The notes: generated from the letters alone by a model not told the origin. DNA of 64,000 nt from JAJRVM01 sp963700515 (GCA_963700515.1 CAVOXY010000002.1:248001-312000), one strand, 5' to 3'. Shown: positions 38,135-49,085, counted from the first letter of the stretch. A program made the numbers and translations.

Positions 38135-39445
38135 CTATTTGCTCTCAATCTCAAATGGTACCGGACGGCTGCCGATGACCATGTCCAGATCGGTTACTTG
38201 CTGCTGCCGCACCGTGATCCAGGCTGCCCAGCTGTAACTGCCTTGCGTGGCGATCAGCCGCTTGGGATCACCATATTTGAATTCCGTCTTTTCGCTGAGT
38301 ATCTGGAGGGTCGGTCCCTCGATCTTTCTGGTTTCCGATGCGACTGGGCCGAGTCCGCCAACTTGAACTTCGGCTTCGATGCCGGTCAAGCGTACTTGCT
38401 CATTCGGGGCCACCGTGAACGAACGGGTAACACGCGGTTGGATGCCGCTGAACCAGGTCCAATCCAGCCGTACGTAGTCGCCATTCTTACTCTCCACATT
38501 CATGTTCCAGTCACCCACCTGCGGGATTTCATATTCCAGCTCAATAGGCTGATCGCTGACGTTTCGGATGGCCAGTTCGGCTTCCATGCGCGATTCGGTT
38601 GGCCAATGCGAGCGTCCCTCGGGCAGTCGCATGCCGACGATGAGCCCTGCCACGGGCTTGCCCCAATGGAATTCGGTCTTCGGGTTGTCGTCCTGAGGCG
38701 GCGCGGCAAACGCTATGGAGTCCGGATCACCCAGCGTCAGCGGAATGGGTGCCTGGCGGCCGATGCCGGTACTGGAATTGGGATCGTCCGCCTTGGCCTG
38801 CCAGAAGGCCGGTTGCGCCGTGACGAAGTACTGACCCGGCAAGAGCCCCTCGGTGCTCACGGTGACACGGTACTGTCGCTTGTTCAGTACTTCATCAGGC
38901 GCCAGTACATGTTGATATCGTCGTTGTCCACCGGCCGAAATGTTCAAGTTGATCCGATTATCTTCACCCAGTACCGGAAAAATGTCATCATATTGCTGCA
39001 ACACGACCGTTTGCTCGTTTTCTGACACGTTTCGCAGCAGGAACTGTACGACGATAGGATCACCCGGCTGTAGCCGCCCGGTGGCACTGACCAGCTTTGC
39101 TCCCACCTGCCAGCCCTGACGTTCTTTGTCCCAGATAATGGAACTGGCGGCTCGAGTTACCGACTCCTCTCCTTGCTCGCCGTTTGCGGCGCTGGTGACC
39201 GGTAGTTTGCCTGGAGCAGTATCTCCGCTCAGAACAAATGCGGGTGGCAGCATAAGCAAAAGGCTGAGGACGATTGCAGTGACAGTCGCTTGTCTGGCCG
39301 CTGCGCCGTTCTTCCGTAGTCCCGAAACATTGCGCGTAGCGAAGAGAGTGAAGCCAGGCCTAAGTGTCGGACTCGGCACAAACAGATTTGTTGGATGAGC
39401 CAGGCCAGTCGGCCATGATTCACGAAGATTGGGTTGCAGCAGCAT
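38135..39445 (-). CDS. Hypothetical exported/membrane-anchored protein, possibly the tail of an M56-type sensor
   Basis: 436 residues. One hydrophobic segment (VTAIVLSLLLMLPPAFVLSG at ~55-75), then beta-rich sequence to the end: LQPGDPIVVQFLLRNVSENE, LLPGQYFVTAQPAFWQAK, HWGKPVAGLIVGMRLPEGRS, MEAELAIRNVSDQPIELEYE. Similar beta-rich tails follow the last transmembrane helix of some planctomycete M56/BlaR1-like proteins, so this may be the C-terminal remnant of one, but no HExxH site is present in this frame or just upstream. The N-terminal 50 residues before the helix look untypical; a later start is possible. Function unknown. Confidence 0.5.
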   Translation of the reverse strand: MLLQPNLRESWPTGLAHPTNLFVPSPTLRPGFTLFATRNVSGLRKNGAAARQATVTAIVLSLLLMLPPAFVLSGDTAPGKLPVTSAANGEQGEESVTRAASSIIWDKERQGWQVGAKLVSATGRLQPGDPIVVQFLLRNVSENEQTVVLQQYDDIFPVLGEDNRINLNISAGGQRRYQHVLAPDEVLNKRQYRVTVSTEGLLPGQYFVTAQPAFWQAKADDPNSSTGIGRQAPIPLTLGDPDSIAFAAPPQDDNPKTEFHWGKPVAGLIVGMRLPEGRSHWPTESRMEAELAIRNVSDQPIELEYEIPQVGDWNMNVESKNGDYVRLDWTWFSGIQPRVTRSFTVAPNEQVRLTGIEAEVQVGGLGPVASETRKIEGPTLQILSEKTEFKYGDPKRLIATQGSYSWAAWITVRQQQVTDLDMVIGSRPVPFEIESK

Positions 39446-39850
39446 ACGTCACCTTGGTTTGGGGCCAACTAAGAGTCCTACAGGCGGGCACAATCCACCA
39501 CCATTCATGTGGCAGATCTCCGCGAGAGAATGACACGATCACCAAACGCAGCAGGCCGCGTGTCATGGCAAGTTACAGAGAGGTGCCAGGCATGATGTGC
39601 TCGACGCATAATAGCCCGTGAAGTTCATTGTCGGCGAGCAGCCGTGCCTGATGCAAGTCATTACCTGCTCGGGAGTCATACCGTTGCCTCTCGGGCGACG
39701 GCGTCCGGGACGGTGCGACTTGTCCATTTTCTGGGTGGCCCTAGAATTCGCCATGGCCATGGTGCGTAAAACGGCCTATCGGACGCTTCCCAGATTCGTG
39801 CAAGGGCTGGAGTACAGATCAAGTTTCTCGTGACCGGGGGGGACACTATC
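39446..39850. other. Intergenic, ~400 bp between divergent genes
   Basis: Promoters for both flanking genes should lie here. The short frame 39618-39833 has no supporting ribosome-binding site or domain. No repeat recognised. Confidence 0.4.
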
Positions 39851-41416
39851 GTGACATCGACTCAAACACGCCGCAGATTTCTTGCTGAGGTGGGCCAAGG
39901 AATGCTGATCGCCAGTGTGGGGTATTCGGCGGCGATGGAATTGGGGCTTTCATCTGCCCGAGCTTTGGAGCAGCAGGATACACTCACTTTCGGCCCGCTT
40001 GAGCCGCTCGTACAGTTGATGCAGGAAACGCCGACAGACCGTCTGCTGCCGGCACTGGTGGAGCAACTCCAGTCGGGTACCGACCTACGGCAATTGGTCG
40101 CTGCCGGAGCCTTAGCCAACGCTCGGACCTTTGGTGGAGAGGACTATGTGGGCTTTCACACGATGATGGCATTGGCCCCCGCGTTCCACATGGCCGCGGA
40201 ATTGCCCGAACCGCACAGGTCGCTTCCTGTTCTGAAAGTGCTCTATCGCAACAACCATCGCATCCAGGAATTCGGCGGCCGCCAGGCCGAGGTGTTGAAG
40301 CCCATTGCGCCAGCCACTCTCGCGTCGCCCGGTGAGGGTGGCAAGTTACTGCGTTATACCGTCCGGCAAAAGGACATGGAATTGGCTGACCGGACTTTCG
40401 CCGCGTTGTGCGAGGGGACTCCCGGCGACGCGTTTAACGACCTTCTATGGACTGTCCAGGACAACACGGAGGTCCACCGCGTCGTGTTACCTTACCGGGC
40501 CTGGGACCTGCTCGAGTTGATTGGCCAGGAGCATGCCCATACGCTCTTGCGTCAATCGGTTCACTATTGCGTCAAGAGCGAACGAGATTCCACGCACAGT
40601 GCCGAGACTGATGCGCCCAGGACCCTGCTGGTCAGGATCCTCGACGAGCACAAACTGCTCAGCCGGTTGCCCGGAACACGCTCGGCTGACGACGCCTGGA
40701 TGGAGAGGATGAGCCAGGAGCTCTTCGCGTCGACCCCAGAATCGGCGGCTGGATTGGCGGCCGAAGCGCTGGCAGATGGCATGTCCTACGAAGCGGTTGG
40801 AGAAGCGATTTCGCTCGCCGCCAATCAACTCATCCTGCGCGACATCGGGCGTACACCGCACGACGTGCGGCCCAACAAACCGGCGGGAAGCGTGCACGGC
40901 GATTCCATCGGTGTGCATGCTTGCGATTCAGCCAATGCCTGGCGCAATATGGTCCCCGCCTGCCAACCTCGTAACGCAGTGGCCTGTCTGATACTCGGCG
41001 CTTACCAAGTCGCTTTGGACCGCGTGGCGCGGGGTGGGGATTTTCTGCACTGGGAGTCTTGGCCACATGCCGATCATCTGGAAGCTGTTCGTGACGTCGC
41101 CCCGGACCGTCTACTGGCCGAGACCGACGCGGCGATCCAAGCCAACGACCAGTCGCGTGCGTCCGCTCTGGTGTATCGCTATGGCGCGTCCGGCCAGTCG
41201 GCACGACCGGTGTTCGAACTGCTGCTGAGCTATGCCACGAGTCAAGACGGCGCGTTGCACGCTGAAAAGTACTACCGTACCGTGGTCGAAGAATTCGGTT
41301 CCACGCGTGAGGCTTTTCGCTGGCGTCAGCTGGTGGCACTGGCTCGCGTCACGGCCAGCGAATATGGCCAACCTGCTCCCGGCTATGCCGAGTCCCGCGA
41401 GCTGTTGAAGTTGTGA
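39851..41416 (+). CDS. Hypothetical twin-arginine exported protein
   Basis: 521 residues from the GTG at 39851, preceded by a GGGGGGGA run; a GTG at 39830 would add seven residues. Tat motif TRRRFLAEVGQGMLIASVG. The mature part is mainly helical, without a recognised domain: AGALANARTFGGEDYVGFHT, HMAAELPEPHRSLPVLKVLY, and a conserved-looking core GDSIGVHACDSANAWRNM followed by CLILGAYQVALDR with possible metal ligands (His, Asp, Cys). This is a type of conserved planctomycete protein I know only as hypothetical. Intact. Confidence 0.65.
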   Translation: MTSTQTRRRFLAEVGQGMLIASVGYSAAMELGLSSARALEQQDTLTFGPLEPLVQLMQETPTDRLLPALVEQLQSGTDLRQLVAAGALANARTFGGEDYVGFHTMMALAPAFHMAAELPEPHRSLPVLKVLYRNNHRIQEFGGRQAEVLKPIAPATLASPGEGGKLLRYTVRQKDMELADRTFAALCEGTPGDAFNDLLWTVQDNTEVHRVVLPYRAWDLLELIGQEHAHTLLRQSVHYCVKSERDSTHSAETDAPRTLLVRILDEHKLLSRLPGTRSADDAWMERMSQELFASTPESAAGLAAEALADGMSYEAVGEAISLAANQLILRDIGRTPHDVRPNKPAGSVHGDSIGVHACDSANAWRNMVPACQPRNAVACLILGAYQVALDRVARGGDFLHWESWPHADHLEAVRDVAPDRLLAETDAAIQANDQSRASALVYRYGASGQSARPVFELLLSYATSQDGALHAEKYYRTVVEEFGSTREAFRWRQLVALARVTASEYGQPAPGYAESRELLKL

Positions 41417-41547
41417 ACGTGCGGGCGAATCGCTTTCGAGGTACTTGTTTAGCCATTTGAGCGGAACGTTAACGGATGAGTCCGTTTCACAGCTCGTATG
41501 CCTTCCCTCAGAGAGGTTCTCATCGCAAGCGGATGGCGTGCTGGTGA

Positions 41548-43893
41548 TCACCGCTCAATGCTCGCTGCCGTATCACAGGGTGCATTGGCGGTATCGTCGT
41601 CGATGAAACCGTAGTATCTGCCGCGCCAGTAGGCGTCGATGAACGCGGCGCCACCGAGTTCACGGCGGGTGTTGTTGTCGAACTGCAGCCAGAGGTTAGC
41701 GTCTTCCCAGGTCGCTCCGCCGTCCTTCGACACCTGCAAACCGCCCGGTGTGGCGGCAAACACCCACGGGGAGTGCCGCGGTTTGAACACGTACTCAACT
41801 CGCGGGATCCGCATCCCGTCACTGTGCTCGGACCAGGTCTTGCCCCCATCCGCGCTCTTCATTACTCCACGTGTCCCCACAGCGTACAAAATATTCGAGT
41901 CCGCCGGGTCGATCACGGCCCGATTGATTTCCGCCCGCACACCCAGCATCATTACTCCGAGGAAGCCTTTGTCCTGCAGCGTCTGCAAAATAGTGGCAAA
42001 ATCATTTGTCCAGGTCTGAGCGGCATCGGTCGATTGTTGAACGATCGACAGTATGCCCAGGCCACCTTCGCTCGCTTTGAACCCTCCCACCACATGGTCC
42101 GGATTTGCCGGGTCTACCAGCAGCCAGGGATAGGTCTCGGCATACTCGCCAATGCCGGGACTGGTCGCTCGGACCCAGGCCGGTGTATTAAGCTCTCTGG
42201 TGAAAATCGCGTCGCCAATGAGCGCATAGACTCTCCCCGGATCAGCAGCCGCCACGAAGAATTGCCCGGTTCGCGGCGGCAAACCGCTGGTCAGTGATTC
42301 CCAGCTTTCACCCAGGAACTCCTCGCCAAAATCGACGCTCCGATAGGCCCCCTGGGTCGTGGTGGCGTAGAGCAAGTTGGGTTTGTTCGGATCAAACGCG
42401 ATGGAAACGGCTGTTCCCCCGTCTGGCGGCACAGGAAGCCGCCGCCATGTCCGGCCTGCCGTGGTCGTCAGGTAAAAACCGTCACTGGTGGCCACCGCCA
42501 AAATCCGTGAACGCGCGCCAACGTCGACGTCTTTCACCGCAGGTTGAAACTCCGTAGTAAGAGGTTTCCAATTTTCCCAATTCGCCGCACCGTCGCGGGA
42601 CTGGTATACTTCCCCTTCTTCTCCCACCGCGTATATCACTTGCGCATCTTCCGACGACACGGCTACGTCGATCACGAGTCGGCTGAGCCAACCATCGGCA
42701 CGCAGTAAATTACCCTTCCAGAGATACTCGTTGTCCCAGCTCGCTTGATAGGTTGGGTAAGGTGGCTTTCGATCCGGAAACAGACTGTTCATCTGCGGCC
42801 GTTGCGTCGTGTCGCTGGGAAACGTCTGCAAGGAGATGAGAGCCTCCTGTAATGCGCGATCCTTCTCCGGCGCATCGGGTGCCAATCCATAGTAGATGTA
42901 ACTGAACAGGCTTTGCGCATCGTGCACGTGATTGGCCCAGATGCCGTCGGCCACTTTGCGGAACGCAGCCCGCAGTTGTGGGTCTTCTTCGATCCGCATG
43001 AGCACTTCCAGATGGCACATCACATGTTCACCGTCATCGAAGCTTGCTGTGGTCCGGAATGACTTCAAGCCTCGTACCTGGTACTGGTCGATCAGAGAAT
43101 CGTACGCCACCTTGAATTTCTCTTTGCCCGAAGCGAAGTGGGCGAATTTCGCACCCGCAATCGCCATCATGACACGCGTGTTGAGCGTCTTGCCGTCCGT
43201 GACGCCCAGGATGGGAACCGAGGGGAGCGATCGGTCGAACTTATCGATTTTCAAGTCGTTGTCGACCCAATAACTCACCAGCGCATCGATCGCCTCCCGG
43301 GCACGTTCCTTCTGCTCGCCCTGGGCCGCCAGCGTATAGTACTGCATTAATCCGTGCACCGCGTCGCTGTAGTTGTGGTGGCTGGGGTCACCGACCCATC
43401 GATAGTCCTGCCCATCCGCCTCCCCCTGTCGCCAGAAGGATAACTTTCCCGCTCCCTCGGACCGCTCCGCATAGACTTCGCCGTGTCCCAGTAGATAGCC
43501 ACGCGCCTGGAGCCCCCGCCGACCAGTGATCCGTTGGCAACGGTAGACGGCTTCGAAGACCTCATCAGCACGAGCGCGAGCCGCATCCACGATGTCCGGC
43601 GGAGCGCCACTCTTCTCGAGCTGCGCGGTCTTGAATGAGAGACCGGCCAGGTAGTTCGATGTCCAGCAGACCGCATGCACAATGTCGGCAAAAGGATTCG
43701 TCGTGTGGATATCGCCGGCGGCACCGTGCGGCGGTATTTGCACTAGCGATGGGTACAAGCCTTGGATGTTGTGCGTCTGCTCGATGTGCGCCTCGATGAT
43801 CGCTTCCTTTTCGCTCAGCGGCGCTTTCCACGAATCGTCGCCGGCCAGCACGACCGGGGCCCACAGCACAAAGACAATGAATGCGCGAGTCAT
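41548..43893 (-). CDS. Secreted protein: alpha/alpha-barrel domain plus BNR/sortilin-like beta-propeller
   Basis: 781 residues. ATG at 43893 follows GGGAG (7-nt gap) and starts a signal peptide (RAFIVFVLWAPVVLAGDD); the open frame further upstream to 44214 is repeat- and Pro-rich and is excluded. Residues ~30-420 are helical with Trp/Tyr-rich turns (DPSHHNYSDAVHGLMQYYTL, TLNTRVMMAIAGAKFAHFAS), an alpha/alpha-toroid as in glycoside hydrolase or lyase families. Residues ~420-770 carry BNR/Asp-box-like blades (VYQSRDGAANWENW, MKSADGGKTWSEHSDG, VSKDGGATWEDANL). Substrate unknown; probably a polysaccharide-binding or -degrading protein. Intact. Confidence 0.65.
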   Translation of the reverse strand: MTRAFIVFVLWAPVVLAGDDSWKAPLSEKEAIIEAHIEQTHNIQGLYPSLVQIPPHGAAGDIHTTNPFADIVHAVCWTSNYLAGLSFKTAQLEKSGAPPDIVDAARARADEVFEAVYRCQRITGRRGLQARGYLLGHGEVYAERSEGAGKLSFWRQGEADGQDYRWVGDPSHHNYSDAVHGLMQYYTLAAQGEQKERAREAIDALVSYWVDNDLKIDKFDRSLPSVPILGVTDGKTLNTRVMMAIAGAKFAHFASGKEKFKVAYDSLIDQYQVRGLKSFRTTASFDDGEHVMCHLEVLMRIEEDPQLRAAFRKVADGIWANHVHDAQSLFSYIYYGLAPDAPEKDRALQEALISLQTFPSDTTQRPQMNSLFPDRKPPYPTYQASWDNEYLWKGNLLRADGWLSRLVIDVAVSSEDAQVIYAVGEEGEVYQSRDGAANWENWKPLTTEFQPAVKDVDVGARSRILAVATSDGFYLTTTAGRTWRRLPVPPDGGTAVSIAFDPNKPNLLYATTTQGAYRSVDFGEEFLGESWESLTSGLPPRTGQFFVAAADPGRVYALIGDAIFTRELNTPAWVRATSPGIGEYAETYPWLLVDPANPDHVVGGFKASEGGLGILSIVQQSTDAAQTWTNDFATILQTLQDKGFLGVMMLGVRAEINRAVIDPADSNILYAVGTRGVMKSADGGKTWSEHSDGMRIPRVEYVFKPRHSPWVFAATPGGLQVSKDGGATWEDANLWLQFDNNTRRELGGAAFIDAYWRGRYYGFIDDDTANAPCDTAASIER

Positions 43894-44235
43894 AAGGTTG
43901 CTCCCAATAGTGAGAGGTGAATCCCTCAACGATACACGGCTGCGATTGCGACCGCAAATCGAATGAAAAGATTGCGGGAAAATCAGAGGCCCAAGCCGTG
44001 AAAAACGGCCGGCGAGGCTCACCTGAGCCGTGGGGGGACGAAACGCCACCGGCGACGATGGGTGGCCTGGGTTCTTGTCGCTGATGGTGGATGTGGGGAT
44101 GGAACGAATGGGGAAGGGGGAATGAATCGAGTCCCGGCTTGCATGTGCGCAGAACGGCAGCATGTCCTTGTCCCGGTCCACCCCGCGATCCCAGGCTGCA
44201 CTGGGGGCGGCCACAAGTCACGTCAAGATAGAGTC

Positions 44236-44332
44236 AGAGTAGGAGTAAGAGTAAGAGTAAGAGTAAGAACCGAAATGACCAATGACCAATGACCAATGAC
44301 CAATGACCAATGACCAATGACCAATGACCAAT
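44236..44332. repeat. Microsatellites: GTAAGA hexamers and eight AATGACC heptamers
   Basis: A hexamer tract (units of GTAAGA, first unit GTAGGA) at 44236-44269 is followed by eight perfect AATGACC units at 44274-44329 plus AAT. It ends 1 bp before the stop codon of the PQQ gene. The surrounding 43894-44235 holds no gene. Confidence 0.95.
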
Positions 44333-44333
44333 C

Positions 44334-45618
44334 TCACTGGCGGCCGACCATCAGGCACTCAAGTGTTCCGGCATCACGGAGATTATCCCGCACGAAGAGT
44401 CGTCCGCCAGCAAGCGCGGGCAGCGCACGCGTTGTGTTGTCCGATACTTGAACCTCGGCCAACGGGACATAGCGTTCACTGCTGGGCTCGATCAACAGTA
44501 ATGTTCCGTCAACCTTCAGTGCCAATACCTTGTCGTCTGCCAGGATGAGGTGAGCGGCGCCAAAGTCGGGTATCTTCCAATTGACTTTGCCGCTGGTGGC
44601 CTCGACACAGCGGAGTTGCGGGATTCCCAAGTCTTCGCGACCGTGGACGCCGTACAAGTGATTCTTGTAGTGAATCGCCGTGTCATACTGGCTGGAAAGC
44701 ACCTCGTCACTTGACCAGATATCTGCTGGACTGTCGCCGTCAATTCGTTTCAGTACGCAACCGACCCCATAGTTGCTGCTCAGAAACAGCTGGCCATCGA
44801 AAACCAACGGTGTGGCGGCGTTGACGGTCGGGCCTCGTTTGCCGAACGGAAAGCGAAATCGCACTTCGCCAGACGCGGGTGAGATTGCCAAGGCGTTGTA
44901 GCGTGTGACAAAAATGGCATAGTCACCGCCGGCCAACTCGGCTGACGTCGGCGACGAATAGCTGGCCCGTTCACTTGTCTTCTGCCAGACGGTTTCACCG
45001 GTGTCGAGTGAAAACGCGACAATCCCTGCGTCGGGTGTTCCTCCCACGTTGACCAACAAGACGTTCCCCAAGGCGATCGGTGTGCTGCCGAACCCGAAGT
45101 ATCCCTCATCGGCTTTGAATTCGTTGTGGGTTGCACGTGACCACTTCGTGGCTCCATCGCGGCGAGCGACACAGTGAAGATCCCCGTCAGCACCGAAAGC
45201 GTAGACGTTCGAGCCGTGAACCAGGGGGACACAGCGAGGTCCGTTGTCCGGGTTGATTCCGCCCTGATAGCTGGCTGCGAAATCGACCATCCACACGGGC
45301 GCTCCTGTCCGCGAGTCGAGCCTTTCCAGGCGTTCCGAGTTTCCTACTCGGTGGAATACGTAGACTTCCTGCCCCACGACGGCCGGTCCGGCAAACCCCG
45401 CTCCAATCTTGTACCGCCACAGCACCGCCGGCCCAGTGGCTCGGCCATTGCGACAACAGTGTTTCATTCTCGGCCTGGCCGTTGCGGGTAGGGCCGAGAA
45501 TCTGCGGCCAATCGCCCGCCATCGCTCCAGGCGTCGGGAAAATTGCCAGGCATATCGCCGCCAGGAGCCACAACCAACCGGCATGTCGATGCCGCCGAAA
45601 ATATCGTCTGTCAACCAT
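44334..45618 (-). CDS. PQQ-like beta-propeller protein (BamB-like), one frameshift
   Basis: About 427 residues. ATG at 45618 with AAGGAGG 8 nt upstream. Signal peptide (WLWLLAAICLAIFPTPGAMA), then DWPQILGPTRNGQAENETLL, the planctomycete PQQ-propeller opening. The frame shifts near 45430; the protein continues LWRYKIGAGFAGPAVVGQEV, VYAFGADGDLHCVARRDGA, LLVNVGGTPDAGIVAFSLDT, YDTAIHYKNHLYGVHGREDL and ends GTLECLMVG. All blades appear present, in contrast to the shortened relative at 34866. Periplasmic; binding partner unknown. The heptamer tract begins directly after its stop. Confidence 0.78.
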
Positions 45619-45783
45619 GGCTCGAACCTCCTTATTAATGCGCACGCATTACTGTAGGCTCCGGCCCACTTTCGGCAACCCCCGCGGAGGCTAAATGGAG
45701 GCCAGGATCCCTGAGTGGCCCCGCCGCATTCTACGTGGAGACTGTGACGGAAAACGGAGACACGAGATTGTAAACGGGATTGT

Positions 45784-45860
45784 GTGAAGAGGGGGATATT
45801 TCGACAGCCGAAATCCGAAATTCGAAACACCAAATACGAAACAAATTCGAAGGACAGAAA
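45784..45860. repeat. AT-rich TTCGAA-type intergenic repeat
   Basis: A run of GAAATCCGAAATTCGAAACA, CCAAATACGAAACAAATTCG and AAGGACAGAAATCC, much more AT-rich than its surroundings and internally repetitive (xCGAAA). I know similar sequences as common intergenic DNA in planctomycetes. It is open in the minus frame and bridges the GATase and PQQ frames. Confidence 0.5.
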
Positions 45861-45880
45861 TCCAATTTGCGATGGGAGAT

Positions 45881-47138
45881 TCAGTGCCGCGCGGCCAAGC
45901 TCTTTGGCTTCTGTCAGGAAGTTGGCCATGATTCTCCGCGAGTTTTCCGGCGTACCCTCCATTTCGATATGGAATTGTGCGGCGTAGATGGGAAAATTCT
46001 CCACCCGCAGGCACTGGTTTTCAGTCAGTGCTCCCGGGCCGTTGGTCACGATACGTCTCCAGCCCGTGGGGACGTAGGCGATCTGACCAACGTGGCTTTC
46101 CATGACTTCGAACACTTCCGGCAGCCCAGCAAAGGCGGGGTCGTCAGCGACTTTTCGCATCTTGAACTTGCCCCTCTCGCCCACGTTCTTGCTGTAGTCG
46201 CCACACGGAGCTGGACCGGTGTGGCCGATATGGGAGTAGACCGCCAATTGTGGATGCTGCGGATCACGGCAGCGTGGGCAATCCCAGGGATGCTCCACAC
46301 CCGTTTCGTCAAGAATGGCCAATATCTGCGCTCCACCACAGGCACCCCACATCGGCAACGTGCGACTTTTGAGTATTTCCTGAACGCCACGCCATGGTTC
46401 GCGACTGCATTGGCACCATTCCAGGAAACTCCCCGACAGGAAAGCACACAAGGGGCGTGGCTCGATAGAAGAAAACTCCAAGTCACAGTCACCATGCCAG
46501 ATCAATTGTGCCGGTACTCGCTCCCAGCCTTCGCATTGTCGTGCCAGGTCAATGAAGCGAGTGTCTGAAAAAGTGCGATCACGATCTTCCATGGAGCCAA
46601 TCGAGACAATCCAATCGTCGAATTTGATGTCGGCATCCGTGGCCGCGTAGAATTCCACTTCGCGCAATGCCGACGCCGGACCTTCGGACAGAAAGATCAT
46701 GCAGCGCAGGTACTTCGTTTCGATCGGCTCTTTCAGGCGATGGATACGAAAGAGCCGCTTCTCGTGGCGAATTACGGTCTCGCGAATATTGATCCACAAC
46801 TGCCCGTCACGACTCCACTGCCAGACGTAATTCCGTGGTGCGTTTCGCAGCCACAGATCGTGGTCGCCATTGACTTGGAGAATCGAACCGACTGGTTGCG
46901 GTTGTGCAAACTCGATTTGCCACCACGCTTTACTGCTGGTCGCCTTCCACATGCTGCCAGTACTGCCGGAGAATCGGTCGCCATCCACGGCCCCCGCCGG
47001 TTGGTAAGTAGCCGCCACGCTTGACGAGGTAATCGTGGCTTGGGGTTCAGCCCCAGCGGATGTCAGACCCGACAGGAGAAACCAGCCGACCAGCCAATAA
47101 GATAAGGACGACACGTACTTGGTCCCTGCACACCTCAT
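45881..47138 (-). CDS. Exported glutamine-amidotransferase-class-I-like protein with discoidin-like N-terminal domain
   Basis: About 420 residues. ATG at 47138, AGGAGA upstream. Signal peptide (LVGWFLLSGLTSAGAE), discoidin (F5/8 C)-like domain from ATITSSSVAATYQPAGAVDG to EVEFYA, then a GATase fold: nucleophile Cys in LPMWGACGGAQILAIL, and FPIYAAQFHIEMEGTPENSR with the catalytic His and Glu. Export and the fused discoidin domain argue against a biosynthetic role; it may be a gamma-glutamyl-hydrolase-like peptidase. The end is uncertain: the frame as given continues without stop into the PQQ gene, while a one-base shift reaches TGA at 45881, right after the natural domain end, which I adopt. 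Confidence 0.65.
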
Positions 47139-47287
47139 GATGGTCAACTCTCCTATGTCGCTGCCGTCGCGGAGACGGCGGGAATCGTTTACCATGCTCT
47201 GATGACCGATCGTTGTATCCCCCGCGTCGGCCGACCCGGCAAGGCACTCTCGCCCCCTCTTCGGGAAGGAGCACTCAATTGTCACGC

Positions 47288-49085
47288 ATGCGATTCGTCA
47301 GTGCCCCTGGCCTGCTCTTGTTGCTCGGGCCAGTCGTCTCATCAGCTGCGGCGCAGCTTGATCAATCCGATGGGCTGACGATCGAGTCACCCCAGGAATA
47401 TCAGGTTGTACAGCGGGAGGAAATCAACCAAGGGGCTGTCCCCCTTCGAGTCCGGTTCGCCGCACTTCCCCGGCGCGTCGCCCAATGGGAGATACGCGTG
47501 GACCCGTCCGATAGCCAAACGACAGGATCGGTCTTGAACGGGGGTGCGGCATATGGTGCCGGTGCCGACCACCACGTACTGCAAACCGAATTGTGCCTCC
47601 CCGGTGGTGGTTGGTATCGGCTCAGTCTACGAGGACGAGACGCTGCCGGCAATGTCGTCGCCGAAGGCCACGTCGCGCGGTTCGGCGTGGGTGAAGTGTT
47701 CATCGTCGCCGGGCAATCCAATGCCGCCAACCACGGGGCCGTTTGCTTGCCGACGAAAACGGGCCTTGTCAGTTCATTTGACGGGCAGAAATGGCGACTG
47801 GGTAACGATCCACAACCAGGCGCGAGCGGCTCTGGCGGCAGCTTCATGCCTGCCCTGGCGGACGAACTCTGCACGACGTCTCGCCGTGCCGATCGGGATC
47901 GTGGCGATTGCTCAGGGAGCAACCAGCGTGCGCGAGTGGCTGCCAAAAGGCACCCCAATCGACCGATTGACGACGACGGGGGCAGGTGTGTTGCCCGTGG
48001 CGAACGGCAAATGGGAAAGCAACGGCGAGCTGTTTCAGCGTTTGACCCGGCGTTTTGCGGCCTTGGGCCCGTATGGCTTTCGAGCGGTACTCTGGCATCA
48101 GGGAGAAAGCGACGCCGGGCAAGCTCGGAGCGGCTATCCGGCTGAGCGTCAGATCAGCGGCGACGATTACGTCCGTTACATGCGAGCATTGATCGAAGGT
48201 TCACAACACGCTGCCGGCTGGAACGTGCCTTGGATCACCGCCGTGACAACTTATCACTCCGAAGAAGATGCGGCCGATGCGGAATTCCGTACCGCCCAGA
48301 AGTCGCTCTCGACCTTAGGCCTGAGCCACGAAGGGCCAGACACCGATACATTGCGAGCCGAGTTTCGTGACGGTGTACATTTCAACGAGAAAGGCCTGCG
48401 ACGTCACGGGGCGATGTGGGCTGAGAAGGTTGCCAACTGGCTCGATCAGTCCCTCAAACTCCATACAGCCGAAGACAGCGTGATCCGATTCGACGGTCGG
48501 CTGGATGAGCCTTTGTGGAAACGAGCGGCGATCGTTCGCGACTTCTCCTTTCCCTGGTCCGACAAACCCGCACCGGCCACGGAATTCCGCTCGACGGTCC
48601 TGGGGGATCGGTTGTACTTCGCCTTCACTGTCGTCGACAACGATCTGATTGTCGTGACCGATTGGATCAACGAATCGACACTCAATGGAGAAGATCGCGT
48701 CGAGGTCTTCTTCGCTCGCGACGCAGAGCTGAAGGAGTACTACTGCATCGAAATCGATCCGCTGGGCCGCGTCCACGATTATGCCGCCAGTTTCTACCGC
48801 CACTTCGACAGCCAGTGGAATTGTCCAGGACTGCAGACCTCCGCCCGTCGCACAAGCGAAGGGTACGTAGTCGAAGCCGCCGTGCCGCTCGCCGCACTCA
48901 CTGATTTGCTCGGCAAGCCAATTGCACCAGGCACCTCACTGCGTGTTGGACTGTTCCGCGCCGAGTTTCATGGAACATCCCGCGGCGAGTCGGGAGACGA
49001 TTGGCTGAGCCACGTACGACCGGCCACGGAGTTGCCGGACTTTCACGTGCCCAGTGCGTTTCGAATGTGGGCTGTCCCCAATTAG
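47288..49085 (+). CDS. Sialate O-acetylesterase-like SGNH protein with C-terminal CBM9-like domain, one frameshift
   Basis: About 600 residues. ATG at 47288 begins a signal peptide (RFVSAPGLLLLLGPVVSSAA). A beta domain precedes the esterase core: Block I nucleophile Ser in EVFIVAGQSNAANHG, the Gln/Gly/Glu block AVLWHQGESDAGQ, and the catalytic Asp/His in FRDGVHFNEKGLRRHG. The frame changes near 47870 (FMPALADELC to RLAVPIGIVAIAQGATSVRE). Residues ~400-600 form a CBM9/DOMON-like domain: IRFDGRLDEPLWKRA, EDRVEVFFARDAELKEYYC. It is probably a secreted carbohydrate esterase. Divergent from the GATase gene. Confidence 0.78.

Noticed and set aside
39618..39833. Small protein upstream of the twin-arginine protein
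   Set aside because: Seventy-one codons without ribosome-binding site, signal peptide or family resemblance; more likely promoter DNA.
44334..47285. A single 983-residue GATase-PQQ fusion protein
   Set aside because: An AT-rich intergenic repeat lies in the middle and the PQQ part has its own ribosome-binding site and signal peptide in another frame.
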